Positions 8,605 through 17,993 are shown, counted from the stretch's first letter. The stretch: DNA of 64,000 nucleotides from an uncultured Endomicrobiia bacterium (GCA_938040055.1 CALHWY010000030.1:1-64000), one strand, 5' to 3'. Notes: a model not told the origin generated them from the sequence alone. Numbers and translations: made by a program.

Positions 8605-9450
8605 ATGAGGAAATTCTGTTTTGCGGTGTTTTTTTTAGTTTTGGGGACGGGGTTTGCGTATGCGCAGGATGAGAATCCGCAGAATGAAGTCCAAAGCGAA
8701 GTTCAGCCCGAAGCGCAAAGCGAAGTTCAGCCCGAGCTTCCGCCTGAGGTCAGCTGGAAAACTTCCGGCATATTGACCTGGGCTTATAACCAGACTGCGG
8801 TAAGCGACAACTGGACGGGGAAAGAAAAGTTTTCCAGAGTCTGGCAGGCCAAACTTTTTTTAGGGCTTGAAAGAGATTCCGAGCGTTCGAACTGGAAAAC
8901 CACTTTAAAGGAAGAATACGGCGAAAGCGAAACGGAGGTAAATCTCGATTATATTGAATTTAATACCGTTTATACTTATAAGATATTTAAGCTTTTGCAG
9001 CCTTATGCTTCTTTTTACGTACAGACGCAGAATAATAAGTTTTGGGATCCGGTAACTTATATCGAGTCATTGGGTTTCAGCTTTACGGTTTTTTCCAATA
9101 ATATCAATACTCTTAAAGTAAGAGGCGGCGGAGCCCTTAAGCAGGTTGACGATTCGGTTAAAGGCAATGAAAGAAGCGCCGGAGCCGAAGCGATAATGAA
9201 CTATGATCTGCTGTTTCATAAAGACGCGAAATTTACCTCTGAAGCCAGACTGTACGAGACTTTTGACAAAGGCGAAGATTTCAGATGGGAAAATAAGCTG
9301 TTTTTGAAAACCGGGCCTTGGTTTACGACAGAACTCGGGTATAAAGTGTTTTTTGAAAATGCCAGGATTAAGGCGCACAGCTGGCCGAATGATATCGAAA
9401 CTCTTGTTTATGTCGCGCTTGGCTTTTCTTTCAACATATTCAAAAACTGA
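8605..9450 (+). CDS. DUF3078-like outer-membrane beta-barrel protein
   Basis: Exported protein of 281 residues. The signal peptide runs from MRKFCFAVFFLVLG to FAYA with cleavage before QDENP. A short low-complexity segment of Glu/Gln/Val/Pro repeats (EVQPEAQSEVQPE) follows. The rest is a run of aromatic-ending beta strands (WKTSGILTWAYNQTAV, SNWKTTLKEEYGESE) resembling DUF3078, ending in Phe-Lys-Asn as barrels often do. ATGs at 8566 and 8581 are in frame, but the ATG at 8605 has an AAAGGGG site before it and gives a clean signal peptide. Family match is from memory; envelope location is well supported. Confidence 0.7.
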   Translation: MRKFCFAVFFLVLGTGFAYAQDENPQNEVQSEVQPEAQSEVQPELPPEVSWKTSGILTWAYNQTAVSDNWTGKEKFSRVWQAKLFLGLERDSERSNWKTTLKEEYGESETEVNLDYIEFNTVYTYKIFKLLQPYASFYVQTQNNKFWDPVTYIESLGFSFTVFSNNINTLKVRGGGALKQVDDSVKGNERSAGAEAIMNYDLLFHKDAKFTSEARLYETFDKGEDFRWENKLFLKTGPWFTTELGYKVFFENARIKAHSWPNDIETLVYVALGFSFNIFKN

Positions 9451-9479
9451 AAAGATGTTGCGCGCAAATAAAAATACGG

Positions 9480-10034
9480 ATGCTTAAAGAATATTCGTAC
9501 GGAGCCGTAGTTTATAAAACGGATGAACGCGGGCTTTTGTTTCTGCTTGTAAAATCCGCCAGGAGCGGCAGGTGGGGGTTTCCCAAGGGGCATATTGAAA
9601 AAGGCGAAAGCGCGCATGCCGCCGCAAAAAGGGAAGTGTTTGAAGAAACGGGCTTGGTAAAATTGAGGTTTATCGACGGTTTTGAGCAAGAGGATGTCTA
9701 TCTTATTGACGGAACCGGACCGGAAACGGCTGGAAAAACCGCCGAGAAACACTCCGTCTACTTTCTTGCCGAAGCTTTAGCCGCGCCCGTCGAGCGCCGC
9801 GACGAAGAAATATCCGAACTGCGGTGGGCGTATATTGAAGCCGCTCTGGAGCTTTTACATTTTGAAAATCAAAAAAACGCTTTGCGGTTAGCGTATAAAA
9901 AAATAAATGAACAAGACCTTGCCGTATTTCCGGAAGGTCTGCCGGGAGGTAAAAATGGCAAATCCGCTTTTAAAAGAAGAGATATTCAGAAATCAGGGGG
10001 CCGGGGCGGCGATGACGGTTTCGGGAACCGTTAA
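9480..10034 (+). CDS. NUDIX hydrolase (diadenosine tetraphosphatase-like)
   Basis: NUDIX hydrolase, 184 residues as read. The complete Nudix box is GHIEKGESAHAAAKREVFEETGL split over residues about 37-59, and the N-terminus YSYGAVVYKTDERGLLFLLV resembles Ap4A hydrolases. The family is usually near 140-150 residues; here about 35 extra residues (from KINEQDLAVF onward) run 80 bases into the next gene and look like out-of-frame translation. An A7 run at 9897-9903 lies exactly where the normal end would be: one base fewer gives TAA at once. A frameshift or sequencing error at this run is therefore possible. Confidence 0.85.
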   Translation: MLKEYSYGAVVYKTDERGLLFLLVKSARSGRWGFPKGHIEKGESAHAAAKREVFEETGLVKLRFIDGFEQEDVYLIDGTGPETAGKTAEKHSVYFLAEALAAPVERRDEEISELRWAYIEAALELLHFENQKNALRLAYKKINEQDLAVFPEGLPGGKNGKSAFKRRDIQKSGGRGGDDGFGNR

Positions 10035-10662
10035 CAAAAGCATAATTTTGTGGCTTCTGCTGGGCGCTGGCGCAGTTTTTTCATGGATGAATCCGCAGAT
10101 AACCATCCCTTTGATGCTGCCTTTTATCGCGGCGGGGTTTATCCTTGCTATGATATCCATATTCAAAAAAACAGCCTCTCCGTTTATTTCTCCCCTTTAC
10201 GCTATAATGGAAGGGCTTGTTCTCGGAGCGATTTCGCTGTATTTTGAAAGAATGTATCCCGGCATTGTGGTAAACGCCATTATGCTGACGATTGCAGTTT
10301 TGTTTTGCATGCTTGCGGCTTACAGAAGCGGCGTGCTCAGAGCCACTCCAAGATTCAAAAAAGGCGTTATCGTCGCGACTTTGGCAATAGCTCTCGTATA
10401 TATAGCGGATTTGCTTATGAATGTTTTTGCGGGTGCCAACTTTCCTTATATACACGATTCGTCTATGCTGGGGATAGCGATAAGCCTTTTTATCGTTGCG
10501 ATAGCTTCGTTCAACCTCATTATTGATTTCGACCTGATCGAGCAGGGAGCGCTTCGGGGGGCTCCTAAATATATGGAATGGTACGGCGCTTTCGCGCTGA
10601 TGGTAACTCTTGTATGGCTGTATCTCGAACTGCTCAGACTTCTTTCCAAAATGAGAAATTAA
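9955..10662 (+). CDS. Bax1-I/YccA family membrane protein
   Basis: Integral inner-membrane protein of 235 residues with seven hydrophobic segments and the family's internal acidic motif (ASFNLIIDFDLIEQGA) and C-terminal EWYGAFALMVTLVWLYLELLRL. This is the long bacterial YccA/BI-1 group, implicated in ion homeostasis or protease interaction; its role here is unknown. The ATG at 9955 is preferred over 9907 because GGGAGGT precedes it. It starts within the 3' part of the NUDIX frame, and its stop overlaps the engB start as TAATG. Confidence 0.9.
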   Translation: MANPLLKEEIFRNQGAGAAMTVSGTVNKSIILWLLLGAGAVFSWMNPQITIPLMLPFIAAGFILAMISIFKKTASPFISPLYAIMEGLVLGAISLYFERMYPGIVVNAIMLTIAVLFCMLAAYRSGVLRATPRFKKGVIVATLAIALVYIADLLMNVFAGANFPYIHDSSMLGIAISLFIVAIASFNLIIDFDLIEQGALRGAPKYMEWYGAFALMVTLVWLYLELLRLLSKMRN

Positions 10663-11270
10663 TGCTTGAAAAGACGGTCTTTTTCACAGCCGTGTCGGAA
10701 GTAGAAGATCTTCCTGAAAACATTTCCGAAGTTATCTTTTGCGGCAGATCCAATGTGGGCAAAAGTAGCACCATAAACGCTTTGTGCTCGCGGAAAAATC
10801 TTGCCCGCACCTCAAAAACGCCAGGCAGAACCAGAACGGTAAATGTCTACAGCGTATCCGCGGGAAGATGGATTATCGATCTTCCCGGGTATGGCTTTGC
10901 CAGAGTGAGTCCGCAGGAAAAAAATTTGTGGCGCAAAATGGTTGAAAACTGCATAGCCGCAAGAAAAACAGACAAGACGGTATATATAATAGTAGACGCT
11001 TTTGTCGGCCCGACGGTTCTGGATTATGATATGGCTTACTGGCTGAAAGACAAAGGGATACGTTTTAAAATAGTGGCGAATAAATGCGATAAAATTCCGG
11101 ATGCCGATATGGATGCCGTTGAAAATAAGGTGGCGCAATATTTCGGTACGGATAAAAAGGATGTTTTTGCTTTAAGCGCCAGACGCAAAAAAGGAATAGA
11201 AAGGCTGAAAACGGATATTGCCGGTTTTTTGAAACGGCGTCCGGGCGGCAAAACGGGGCATATGCCGTAA
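10662..11270 (+). CDS. engB: Ribosome biogenesis GTPase EngB
   Basis: YihA/YsxC-type GTPase needed for 50S assembly, 202 residues. G1 is FCGRSNVGKSS, the switch region has TPGRTRTVNVY, G3 is IDLPGYGFA, G4 is VANKCDK and G5 is ALSARRKKG. The ATG at 10662 overlaps the preceding stop (TAATG), showing coupling; an earlier in-frame start would extend into Bax1-I and lacks a ribosome binding site. It is the last gene of the block that begins at 3577. Confidence 0.95.
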   Translation: MLEKTVFFTAVSEVEDLPENISEVIFCGRSNVGKSSTINALCSRKNLARTSKTPGRTRTVNVYSVSAGRWIIDLPGYGFARVSPQEKNLWRKMVENCIAARKTDKTVYIIVDAFVGPTVLDYDMAYWLKDKGIRFKIVANKCDKIPDADMDAVENKVAQYFGTDKKDVFALSARRKKGIERLKTDIAGFLKRRPGGKTGHMP

Positions 11271-11854
11271 AAAGCGTTTCCGGCCGGGGCTGGAACAGCC
11301 GGTTTGGAACGGGTTTTTACGGTATTTCCATCGGGCTTTTTTATGATATAAAACAATGCTTTTTAAAGCCGCTGCTTCCGCCGGGCGGAAAAGATCCGCG
11401 TGCTGATTTGCGGGCGGTTTCAAGACATACGGCGCGGTCTTGCTTTGTATGAAGGGGAAAAAATCAGCGTACGGACGGAGCGCGTTTTGATAAAAACGAC
11501 GGGAGAGTTCATCCGGGCGGCGCGCAGGGCGTCTGAGTCGTTTCGGCAAAAACTGCGGGGCGAAAGCCGGTGTTCGGCGGTTTTTTACTGCGGAATAAGA
11601 GGCGCGTTTTGCGGTTTTGCCGGTTCTTTTATGCTGTGCGGTTTTGCGGATTTTTCGGCGGGATGTCTTTAATTGTAAATATGCCGTATATCCGGACGGC
11701 TGAAAACCGTCTGCCGCCGCGAAATATCCGCGCAATCGCACATTATTTAAAAGGCTTGGCGGCAAGGGGGATGCGTTCCCGTAGACATCGCTTAAAGCGC
11801 AAATGCGCATTATTTGAAAGGATCGGCGACAAACGGTAAAAGCAAAATTAAAAA
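11271..11854. other. 584-base gap with an imperfect direct repeat
   Basis: No gene is supported here; frames on both strands lack recognisable character and ribosome binding sites. One feature stands out: a stretch of about 36 bases at 11731-11766 recurs at 11798-11833 with roughly 8 differences (both contain CATTATTT and AAAGG). The remainder is GC-rich with many short CCGGC/GCCGG inverted repeats. Confidence 0.4.
11731..11833 (+). repeat. Imperfect tandem direct repeat, two copies
   Basis: Copy one spans 11731-11766 and copy two 11798-11833; aligned by eye they share about 28 of 36 positions, including CATTATTT. The start-to-start spacing is 67 bases. It ends about 20 bases before the next gene. 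Could be a decayed duplication or a binding region. Confidence 0.4.
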
Positions 11855-12289
11855 GTGAAAAAGAACAGTCCTGTATTAACCATAATAGCGGGTTTTATAG
11901 CGGGTCTTGTCATTTCCGGAATTCTGGGCGACATAATAGTCATAATTTCAAATGCCGCCGGCAGGGCTTCGCTTGCCCGGTCGGTTTCAAAGGCGGAAAG
12001 ACATATCGCCGGCGGGAATTTTGAAAAAGCGAAAAAAGAATATGAAAAAGCGCTCGGAAAAATAAAGCCGGATAATAAAAAACTGCTGGCAAAGATAAAA
12101 AACAATACGGCTTTGATAATTTTTACGGAAGGAGACGGCGAAAAAAACGCGGAAAAAATAAAAGAAAGCGTTTTATTGTTTTCGCAGTCTCTTGATCTTT
12201 ACAGGGAACTGGGCGATTACGAAAGCGTTAAACAGGTCGAGACCAATATTATGCAGGCGCGTTCCGCGCTGGAGTCCGCGGAGAAATAA
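11855..12289 (+). CDS. Membrane-anchored TPR-like protein
   Basis: Hypothetical protein of 144 residues starting with GTG. One hydrophobic segment (LTIIAGFIAGLVISGILGDI, about residues 8-30) anchors it. The rest is helical, with a TPR-like pair: AERHIAGGNFEKAKKEYEKAL, and later LLFSQSLDLYRELGDYESVKQ. The ribosome binding site is weak. It abuts the next gene without a gap (TAAATG), so the two are probably co-transcribed. It likely acts as an inner-membrane scaffold facing cytoplasm or periplasm; partner unknown. Confidence 0.65.
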   Translation: MKKNSPVLTIIAGFIAGLVISGILGDIIVIISNAAGRASLARSVSKAERHIAGGNFEKAKKEYEKALGKIKPDNKKLLAKIKNNTALIIFTEGDGEKNAEKIKESVLLFSQSLDLYRELGDYESVKQVETNIMQARSALESAEK

Positions 12290-13171
12290 ATGCTTCTTAA
12301 TTATGAGGGAACCGTAATAAGGCCTCCGAGCGAGGCGGACAGTTTGATATTCCAGATTACTTTGGGATGTTCGGACAATTCCTGCGTTTTTTGTCCCGCA
12401 TATAAAGACAAACCTTTTAAAATCAGACCTCTTGAAAATATCGCGAAAGAAATAGATTTCGCTTCTAAAGAATATCCGGAGATAAGAAAGATCTTTCTTG
12501 CGGACGGCGACGCGCTTATAATGCCGCAAAAACAGCTTATAAAGATTTTCGATCGTATACTCGAAAAATTTAAAAGCGTAAGGCGCATATCTCTTTATGC
12601 GTCCGGCAAAAGCGTTTCTTTAAAGAGCGTGCGGGAACTGGAAGAGCTCAGGAAAAGAAAGCTTTCCCTTGTCTACACCGGTTTTGAAACCGGCGATCCT
12701 GACGTTTATAAGATGATACTCAAACACGGTTCCGCGCAGGACAATGCCAAAACCGTTAATAAATTAAAGGAAGCCGGCATAAAATCGAATGTTACCGTTA
12801 TTATCGGACTGGGCGGCAAACGCTATAGCGCGAACCATGCGTTCAATACCGCGATGATACTGAATGCGTCCAAACCGGAGCAGATCGCCGCTCTGACTCT
12901 TATGATTTCAAAAAATACGCCTCTGTATGAAATGATAAACGAAGGCGTCTTTGAGCCTTTAAACGATTTCGAATCCCTTGAGGAACTTAAAAACATTATA
13001 GAAAATCTTGACGATTTTCCGTGCCTGTTTTTTTCAAACCACGCTTCGAATTATGTCCCGGTTGAGGCGAGGTTTCCTAAAGATAAAAAAGAGATACTCC
13101 GGCTTTTGGACGCTATTATCAAAAGAAAAGATAAAAATGACCTCAGACCGGATTTCCTGAGAGGTTTATAA
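12290..13171 (+). CDS. Radical SAM protein
   Basis: Radical S-adenosylmethionine enzyme of 293 residues. The cluster motif is GCSDNSCVFCPAYK near residue 26, spaced CX4CX2C, a known variant of CX3CX2C in some radical SAM subfamilies. Following parts fit the partial TIM barrel (IFLADGDALIMP, VYTGFETGDPDVYKM, VTVIIGLGG). No extra C-terminal cluster or B12 domain is seen. Substrate unknown. It directly follows the TPR-like gene and abuts xth. Confidence 0.88.
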   Translation: MLLNYEGTVIRPPSEADSLIFQITLGCSDNSCVFCPAYKDKPFKIRPLENIAKEIDFASKEYPEIRKIFLADGDALIMPQKQLIKIFDRILEKFKSVRRISLYASGKSVSLKSVRELEELRKRKLSLVYTGFETGDPDVYKMILKHGSAQDNAKTVNKLKEAGIKSNVTVIIGLGGKRYSANHAFNTAMILNASKPEQIAALTLMISKNTPLYEMINEGVFEPLNDFESLEELKNIIENLDDFPCLFFSNHASNYVPVEARFPKDKKEILRLLDAIIKRKDKNDLRPDFLRGL

Positions 13172-13927
13172 ATGAAGATAGTCTCATGGAATGTCAACGG
13201 AATAAGAGCCGTTTACAAGAAAAATTTTACCGAATGGTTCGCGCGGGAAAACGCCGACATAGTCTGCGTGCAGGAAACCAAAGCGGAAAAAGAGCAGTTT
13301 CCGCGGGAAGTTGCCGAAACGGCAGGATACCGCTTTTACTGCCGCTGGGCGCGTAAAAAAGGATACAGCGGAGTCGCAGTCTGGTCGAAAACGGAGCCGC
13401 TTTCTGTAAGCGGGGAGCTGGGAAATGAAAAGTTTGACGATGAAGGCAGGGTGTTGAAACTTGAATTTGACGGGTTTATACTCTTTAATATTTACTTTCC
13501 CAACGGAGGAGCTTCTTCACAAAGGCTGGAATATAAATTGGAATTTTACGATTATTTCATAGAACACGTCAAAAAGTATCGAAATAAAGACGTGATAATA
13601 TGCGGGGATTTTAATACGGCGCATCATGAAATAGATCTGGCAAGGCCTAAACAAAATGAAAACGTCTCCGGCTTTCTTTTGCGGGAGAGAAAAAAACTCG
13701 ACGAACTTGAAAATTTGGGTTTTAAAGATTCTTTCAGGCATTTTAACTCGGAGCCGGGCAATTATACCTGGTGGGATTATAAGACCGCCGCGCGTTCAAG
13801 AAATGTCGGCTGGAGAATAGATTATTTTTATATTTCCGGCAATGCGGTCAAATATCTTAAAGCCGCGCAAATACACGCGGCGGTGCCGGGTTCGGATCAT
13901 TGTCCGGTCAGCATTACTATTTATTGA
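13172..13927 (+). CDS. xth: Exodeoxyribonuclease III
   Basis: AP endonuclease/3'-5' exonuclease of the ExoIII family for base excision repair, 251 residues. Catalytic motifs are all present: VSWNVNGIRAV (Asn), VCVQETKAE (metal Glu), YFPNGG, CGDFNTAHHEIDLARP (Asp/Asn), and C-terminal GSDHCPVSI (Asp-His). It starts right at the end of the radical SAM gene with AGAGGT before the ATG. Confidence 0.95.
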   Translation: MKIVSWNVNGIRAVYKKNFTEWFARENADIVCVQETKAEKEQFPREVAETAGYRFYCRWARKKGYSGVAVWSKTEPLSVSGELGNEKFDDEGRVLKLEFDGFILFNIYFPNGGASSQRLEYKLEFYDYFIEHVKKYRNKDVIICGDFNTAHHEIDLARPKQNENVSGFLLRERKKLDELENLGFKDSFRHFNSEPGNYTWWDYKTAARSRNVGWRIDYFYISGNAVKYLKAAQIHAAVPGSDHCPVSITIY

Positions 13928-13953
13928 CTGTTTGCGCTGTTACGGAGGTTTTT

Positions 13954-15363
13954 ATGAAAAACGCGGTTTTATATTTTGCCGCGGCTGTTTTTTTTGCGGC
14001 GGTTTTTGCCGGCTGCGGACGGGAAAATGCCGGACGCGCATCGGCGGACGCGGATATGGAGCGGGAGCGTTTGGTGCGGGCGGCCAAAGACGCTTATGTT
14101 TACGGATTTCCCCTGGTGCTGAATGAAATGATTAAAAGGGCTGCGGCAAATCCTCTTGCGGAAACGGAAAATGCGTCGATAAACCGCATTCGGCATTTTA
14201 ATTCTTTTGCCGACGAAACATTTGCTTATTTCATAAGGCCGGATTCATCTGTGTTTTATTCTTTCGCTTGGCTTGATGTGTCAAAGGAGCCCATGCTTAT
14301 CGAAATTCCCGAAACGGGGAAAAGATATGTTTTGTTCAGTTTGTTTGACGGATGGGGCGATGTTTTTGCTTCGTTAGGCAGCCGTTTGTCCGGCGGCAAT
14401 GCCCTGAAAGCGGCCGTTTGCGGACCCGGCTGGCAGGGTGTTGTTCCGCAGGGGTTTGAGCAATATAAAGCGGACACCGCCGCTGTTTTGATAAAAGCCG
14501 CTATAGAGGTTAAAAATAAACAGGACGGCGAAACCGCTGTAAAGAAAATACAAAACGGGATAAAGCTGTATCCTTTAAGCGCTTACGGCGGACAATACCG
14601 GGTCCCCGAAGCGGTGTCCGGCGTATTCCCGGGCGCGGATATGCCTTTGGAACGGGTTTTGTCAATGGACATAAGCGATTTTTTCAATACTCTTAACCGG
14701 CTTATGATGAAAAACCCACCGCGACCGCAAGACGCAAAGCTGTTGGACGAAATACTTGATATAGGCGTGGCTCCGGGCATGAGATTTGATATTTCCGTTT
14801 TTGACTTTGATACGCGGGAAGCGTTTAAGGAAATTCCGCAATGGATGAAAAGTTTCTTTGAAGAAATGAAAAATGAAGGAATGGAGCAGGGCTGGATATA
14901 CGGTTACGGATTCGGAGATTATAAAGACGATTATGTTTTCAGGGCGAAAACCGCTTATTATCTTCCCGCCGCGGATAGGCACGAAGATCTGTTATGTGCG
15001 TTTTCTTATTTTGATTGCGATAAAGAGAAATATGATTCTTCCAAAAAGTATGTTTTGCATTTTGACAAAAACGCCTTTCCTCCCGTAAAAGCCGGATGGA
15101 GCCTTTGCGCGTATAATGACCGGGGGCTTGTTATGAACAATCCGGACGGCCGACGCTCGATATGCGGCAGGGACGGGCTTGAGTTTAACAAAGACGGCTC
15201 TCTGGACATATATATCCAGAAAGAAAATCCGGGCAAAAACAGGCTGAAAAACTGGCTTCCGGTTTCCGGAAACGGCTTTGCTTTGATGCTCAGATGTTAT
15301 CTTCCCGAAAAAGCTCTCACCGATGGAGTTTGGAAAGCGCCCGCGGTTGAAAAAACAAGATAG
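13954..15363 (+). CDS. DUF1254/DUF1214 lipoprotein, copy 1
   Basis: Exported lipoprotein of 469 residues: hydrophobic segment FAAAVFFAAVFAGC with lipobox Cys at about residue 21. The DUF1254 part begins at DAYVYGFPLVLNEM and includes the W-rich segment DGWGDVFASLGSR; the C-terminal DUF1214 part has GWSLCAYNDRGLVMNNP, SLDIYIQKENPG and NWLPVSGNGFALMLRCY. Function of the family is unknown. TTACGGAGG supports the ATG at 13954. It lies 26 bases after xth and is followed six bases later by a paralogue. Confidence 0.88.
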   Translation: MKNAVLYFAAAVFFAAVFAGCGRENAGRASADADMERERLVRAAKDAYVYGFPLVLNEMIKRAAANPLAETENASINRIRHFNSFADETFAYFIRPDSSVFYSFAWLDVSKEPMLIEIPETGKRYVLFSLFDGWGDVFASLGSRLSGGNALKAAVCGPGWQGVVPQGFEQYKADTAAVLIKAAIEVKNKQDGETAVKKIQNGIKLYPLSAYGGQYRVPEAVSGVFPGADMPLERVLSMDISDFFNTLNRLMMKNPPRPQDAKLLDEILDIGVAPGMRFDISVFDFDTREAFKEIPQWMKSFFEEMKNEGMEQGWIYGYGFGDYKDDYVFRAKTAYYLPAADRHEDLLCAFSYFDCDKEKYDSSKKYVLHFDKNAFPPVKAGWSLCAYNDRGLVMNNPDGRRSICGRDGLEFNKDGSLDIYIQKENPGKNRLKNWLPVSGNGFALMLRCYLPEKALTDGVWKAPAVEKTR

Positions 15364-15369
15364 AGGTTT

Positions 15370-16803
15370 ATGAATATGTCTAAAAGAATTAATTCTTTTC
15401 TCGGTTTTATTTTTTGTCTGGCGCTTTTTTCTTTTATTTCCTGCGCAAACGATGAAACAAAATATTACGCAGCCGGCAAGTCCGAAAAAAGAGCTGAAAA
15501 AGCGTCCGCGGCCGAGGATGCCGAAAAAGTTTATATTTTCGGTTTTCCGATAGTGTTTATGCATATTAATGAAAGAGTGATGACCAACAATACGGAAAGT
15601 TTCGATAATATGCCCCTTAACAGTTTCAGGCATGGCGGCGTTCCGGACATAAAAAAACGCGCGCAGGCTTTTGCGGATCCTGATTTTTTTACTTCAACCG
15701 CCCGGCTGGCGCTGGGCAAAGAACCCTTGGTGCTTGAACTTCCGGATACCGGCGGCAGATACGCTTTTTTTACGGTTACGGATGCCTGGACGTCCGTTAC
15801 GGCTTCCGTCGGGACAAGAACCGCCGGCATGCAAAAACAGACATATCTTATCACCTCTGCGGACTGGGAAGGAGAGGTCCCGCAAGGGATGGAACATATA
15901 AAATCAGCGACAAATATGGCTGAAATTGAAGGGAAGATACGGATAAGCGGCATGGAAGACGGGAAGAAAAAAGTTTCCGCCATGCAGAAAAAAATAAAAC
16001 TTGTGCCTCTTAGCAGATATTATGATGAAAATTATAAGTTGCCCGAAAAGACATACGACCGGAAAATAGACATGAGCGATCCCTTGGAACAGATTTTTAA
16101 TATGGACATAAGCGGTTATTTTAATCTGCTCAACGCTCTTTTGGCCGATAATCCGGCTTATCCGTCCGATAAAGATTTTCTTGAAAGCGTCAAATATTTG
16201 AAAATAGCGCCCGGGGAGGAGTTCGATTTGGAGATTTTCGACGGGCGGCAGAGGGAAATGCTGAAAAAGATACCGGAGAAGGTAAAACTGCATTTTGAAC
16301 AACGCTATGGGCAAATGCGCGCTTGCGCGGACTGGACGGTTTTTCCATCCGGCGCAATGTTTCCGGAAACGGATTATGAAAAACGCGCTTTTAACGTTTA
16401 CGCGGGATTTGATATTTTCCTGCCCGAAGACATAATAAGAATGCGTAAATTTTCCGATTCGGACAATGAAATTCTTGACGGGCGCAACAAGTATGTCTTG
16501 CATTTTGACAAAGAGTCGCTTCCGGAAGCCAGCGCTTTCTGGAGTCTTGCGGCTTATGATTCGCGCGGTTTATTATGCGGCAATCCCGCAAACGGATATT
16601 CCCTCGGCAGCGTAAAAAAGCCGAAAGCAAACGGCGACGGCTCCGTTGATATTTATATCCAGCATCTTTCTCCCGGAAAAACAAAAGAAAGCAATTGGCT
16701 TCGGGCGCCGGCGGGGGAGTTCAGCCTGGTATTAAGCGTCTGCCGGCCTGAAGAAAAGATATTGGAGGGGCGCTGGAAAGCTCCACCCGTGCTAAAGCGC
16801 TGA
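15370..16803 (+). CDS. DUF1254/DUF1214 lipoprotein, copy 2
   Basis: Tandem paralogue of the preceding gene, 477 residues, with its own lipoprotein signal (LALFSFISC). Matching segments include VYIFGFPIVFMHINE, DAWTSVTASVGTRTAG, FWSLAAYDSRGLLCGNP, SVDIYIQHLSPG and NWLRAPAGEFSLVLSVCRP. The level of divergence shows an old duplication. Co-transcription with copy 1 is clear from the six-base gap with AGAGG before the ATG. Both probably sit on the periplasmic face of a membrane; substrates unknown. Confidence 0.88.
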   Translation: MNMSKRINSFLGFIFCLALFSFISCANDETKYYAAGKSEKRAEKASAAEDAEKVYIFGFPIVFMHINERVMTNNTESFDNMPLNSFRHGGVPDIKKRAQAFADPDFFTSTARLALGKEPLVLELPDTGGRYAFFTVTDAWTSVTASVGTRTAGMQKQTYLITSADWEGEVPQGMEHIKSATNMAEIEGKIRISGMEDGKKKVSAMQKKIKLVPLSRYYDENYKLPEKTYDRKIDMSDPLEQIFNMDISGYFNLLNALLADNPAYPSDKDFLESVKYLKIAPGEEFDLEIFDGRQREMLKKIPEKVKLHFEQRYGQMRACADWTVFPSGAMFPETDYEKRAFNVYAGFDIFLPEDIIRMRKFSDSDNEILDGRNKYVLHFDKESLPEASAFWSLAAYDSRGLLCGNPANGYSLGSVKKPKANGDGSVDIYIQHLSPGKTKESNWLRAPAGEFSLVLSVCRPEEKILEGRWKAPPVLKR

Positions 16804-16864
16804 AAACAAGTCCGTCCGGGAATGCAGTTCTTTTTTTTTGTACGGAAATTCGTTTAGAAGGCAA

Positions 16865-17581
16865 ATGAAAAAAATTTTCTTGAGATTATCGTCTTTTTTT
16901 TATCCTGTGGTCTGTTCTCTGTGCGGGGAAACTATTGCGCCGGAACTTAAATGCAGAATATGCGCGGACTGCAAAAAATCTTTGCCGAAAATAGAAGGAT
17001 ATGTCTGCGCAATATGCGGTCTTCCTTTAAAGGAAGGCGGAGAACATTGTTATGCCTGCCGTAAAAATCCGAAAGCTTTCCGTTTTGATAAAATGAGATC
17101 CGCCTATTTATACGAAGGCGCCGCCAGAACTCTCATATTGAAGTTCAAATATTACGGCAGAATGTTTTTGGCGGCCGATCTTGCGGAAGAAATGTTTGAA
17201 GTTTTCAAAAAGAACGATTTTTTTAAAAACGCCGATATCATAATTCCCGTCCCGCTTAATATTCTAAGAAGGATAAAAAGAGGCTATAACCAGGCTGCGC
17301 TGCTTGCTTTGGAACTGGGCAAAAAAGCTTCGATCCCGGTAAATTGCGGAATCCTTATAAGAAAAAAAATTACAAAACCGCAGTTCAGGCTCGGCAAAAA
17401 AGAAAGAGAAAAAAATATAAAAGATTCTTTTTCGGTTAAAAACGGACAGTCCGTAAAAAATAAAAAAATTTTACTTGTAGACGATATCGCAACGACTTCG
17501 GCAACGGCTTGCGCATGCGCGAAAACCCTGAAAGAGGCGGGCGCCGGCGCGGTATACGTCATTACTCTGGCGCGCGGCTGA
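16865..17581 (+). CDS. comF: ComF family phosphoribosyltransferase-like protein
   Basis: ComF/GntX protein of 238 residues. The N-terminal part has four cysteine pairs for zinc (CSLCGE, CRICADC, CAICGLPL, CYACR). The C-terminal PRTase domain shows VPVPLNILRRIKRGYNQA and the PRPP loop LLVDDIATTSATACACA. In naturally competent bacteria ComF works in DNA uptake or single-strand handling; in others its role is uncertain. The ATG at 16865 is chosen for the AGAAGG before it; a TTG at 16838 is less likely. Confidence 0.9.
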   Translation: MKKIFLRLSSFFYPVVCSLCGETIAPELKCRICADCKKSLPKIEGYVCAICGLPLKEGGEHCYACRKNPKAFRFDKMRSAYLYEGAARTLILKFKYYGRMFLAADLAEEMFEVFKKNDFFKNADIIIPVPLNILRRIKRGYNQAALLALELGKKASIPVNCGILIRKKITKPQFRLGKKEREKNIKDSFSVKNGQSVKNKKILLVDDIATTSATACACAKTLKEAGAGAVYVITLARG

Positions 17582-17993
17582 AAAACGCAATATCATAGCG
17601 TTATTTTGTTTTTTGAGTCCGGAAAACGGCCGGACAAAATAATATCCGCCGCAAGGTTTTGTTGTCACGGTTCGGACTTGCGCTTTTTTAAGAGAAAATA
17701 TCCGCAAAAACCGGCGCGCCGTCTTTGCATGATAGTCCGCGGGGAATGAGTTTCCGCGGCTGCCGGCGGGTCTTATGCCAGCAATGCCGCTTTTGCGGCG
17801 GCAAGCGTTTGACTGCCGCGGATAACGGTTTTTCGTGAAAATGTTTTCTTGCGCCGGTTTCGTCAAACAAAACTGAAAATTTTGCGTTTTATGCGAATAT
17901 AGTCCCGTCTTTTTTGTTTTCCGGAAGGTTTTTTTTTCGGTAAATTTTTTATTAAGGGCTTGATGCCGGCGCGCAAATAATATTTTGTTATGC

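Noticed and set aside
11172..11810. Minus-strand 212-codon frame across the gap after engB
   Set aside because: Overlaps the engB 3' end, is Arg/Ala/Pro-rich without motif, and has no ribosome binding site.
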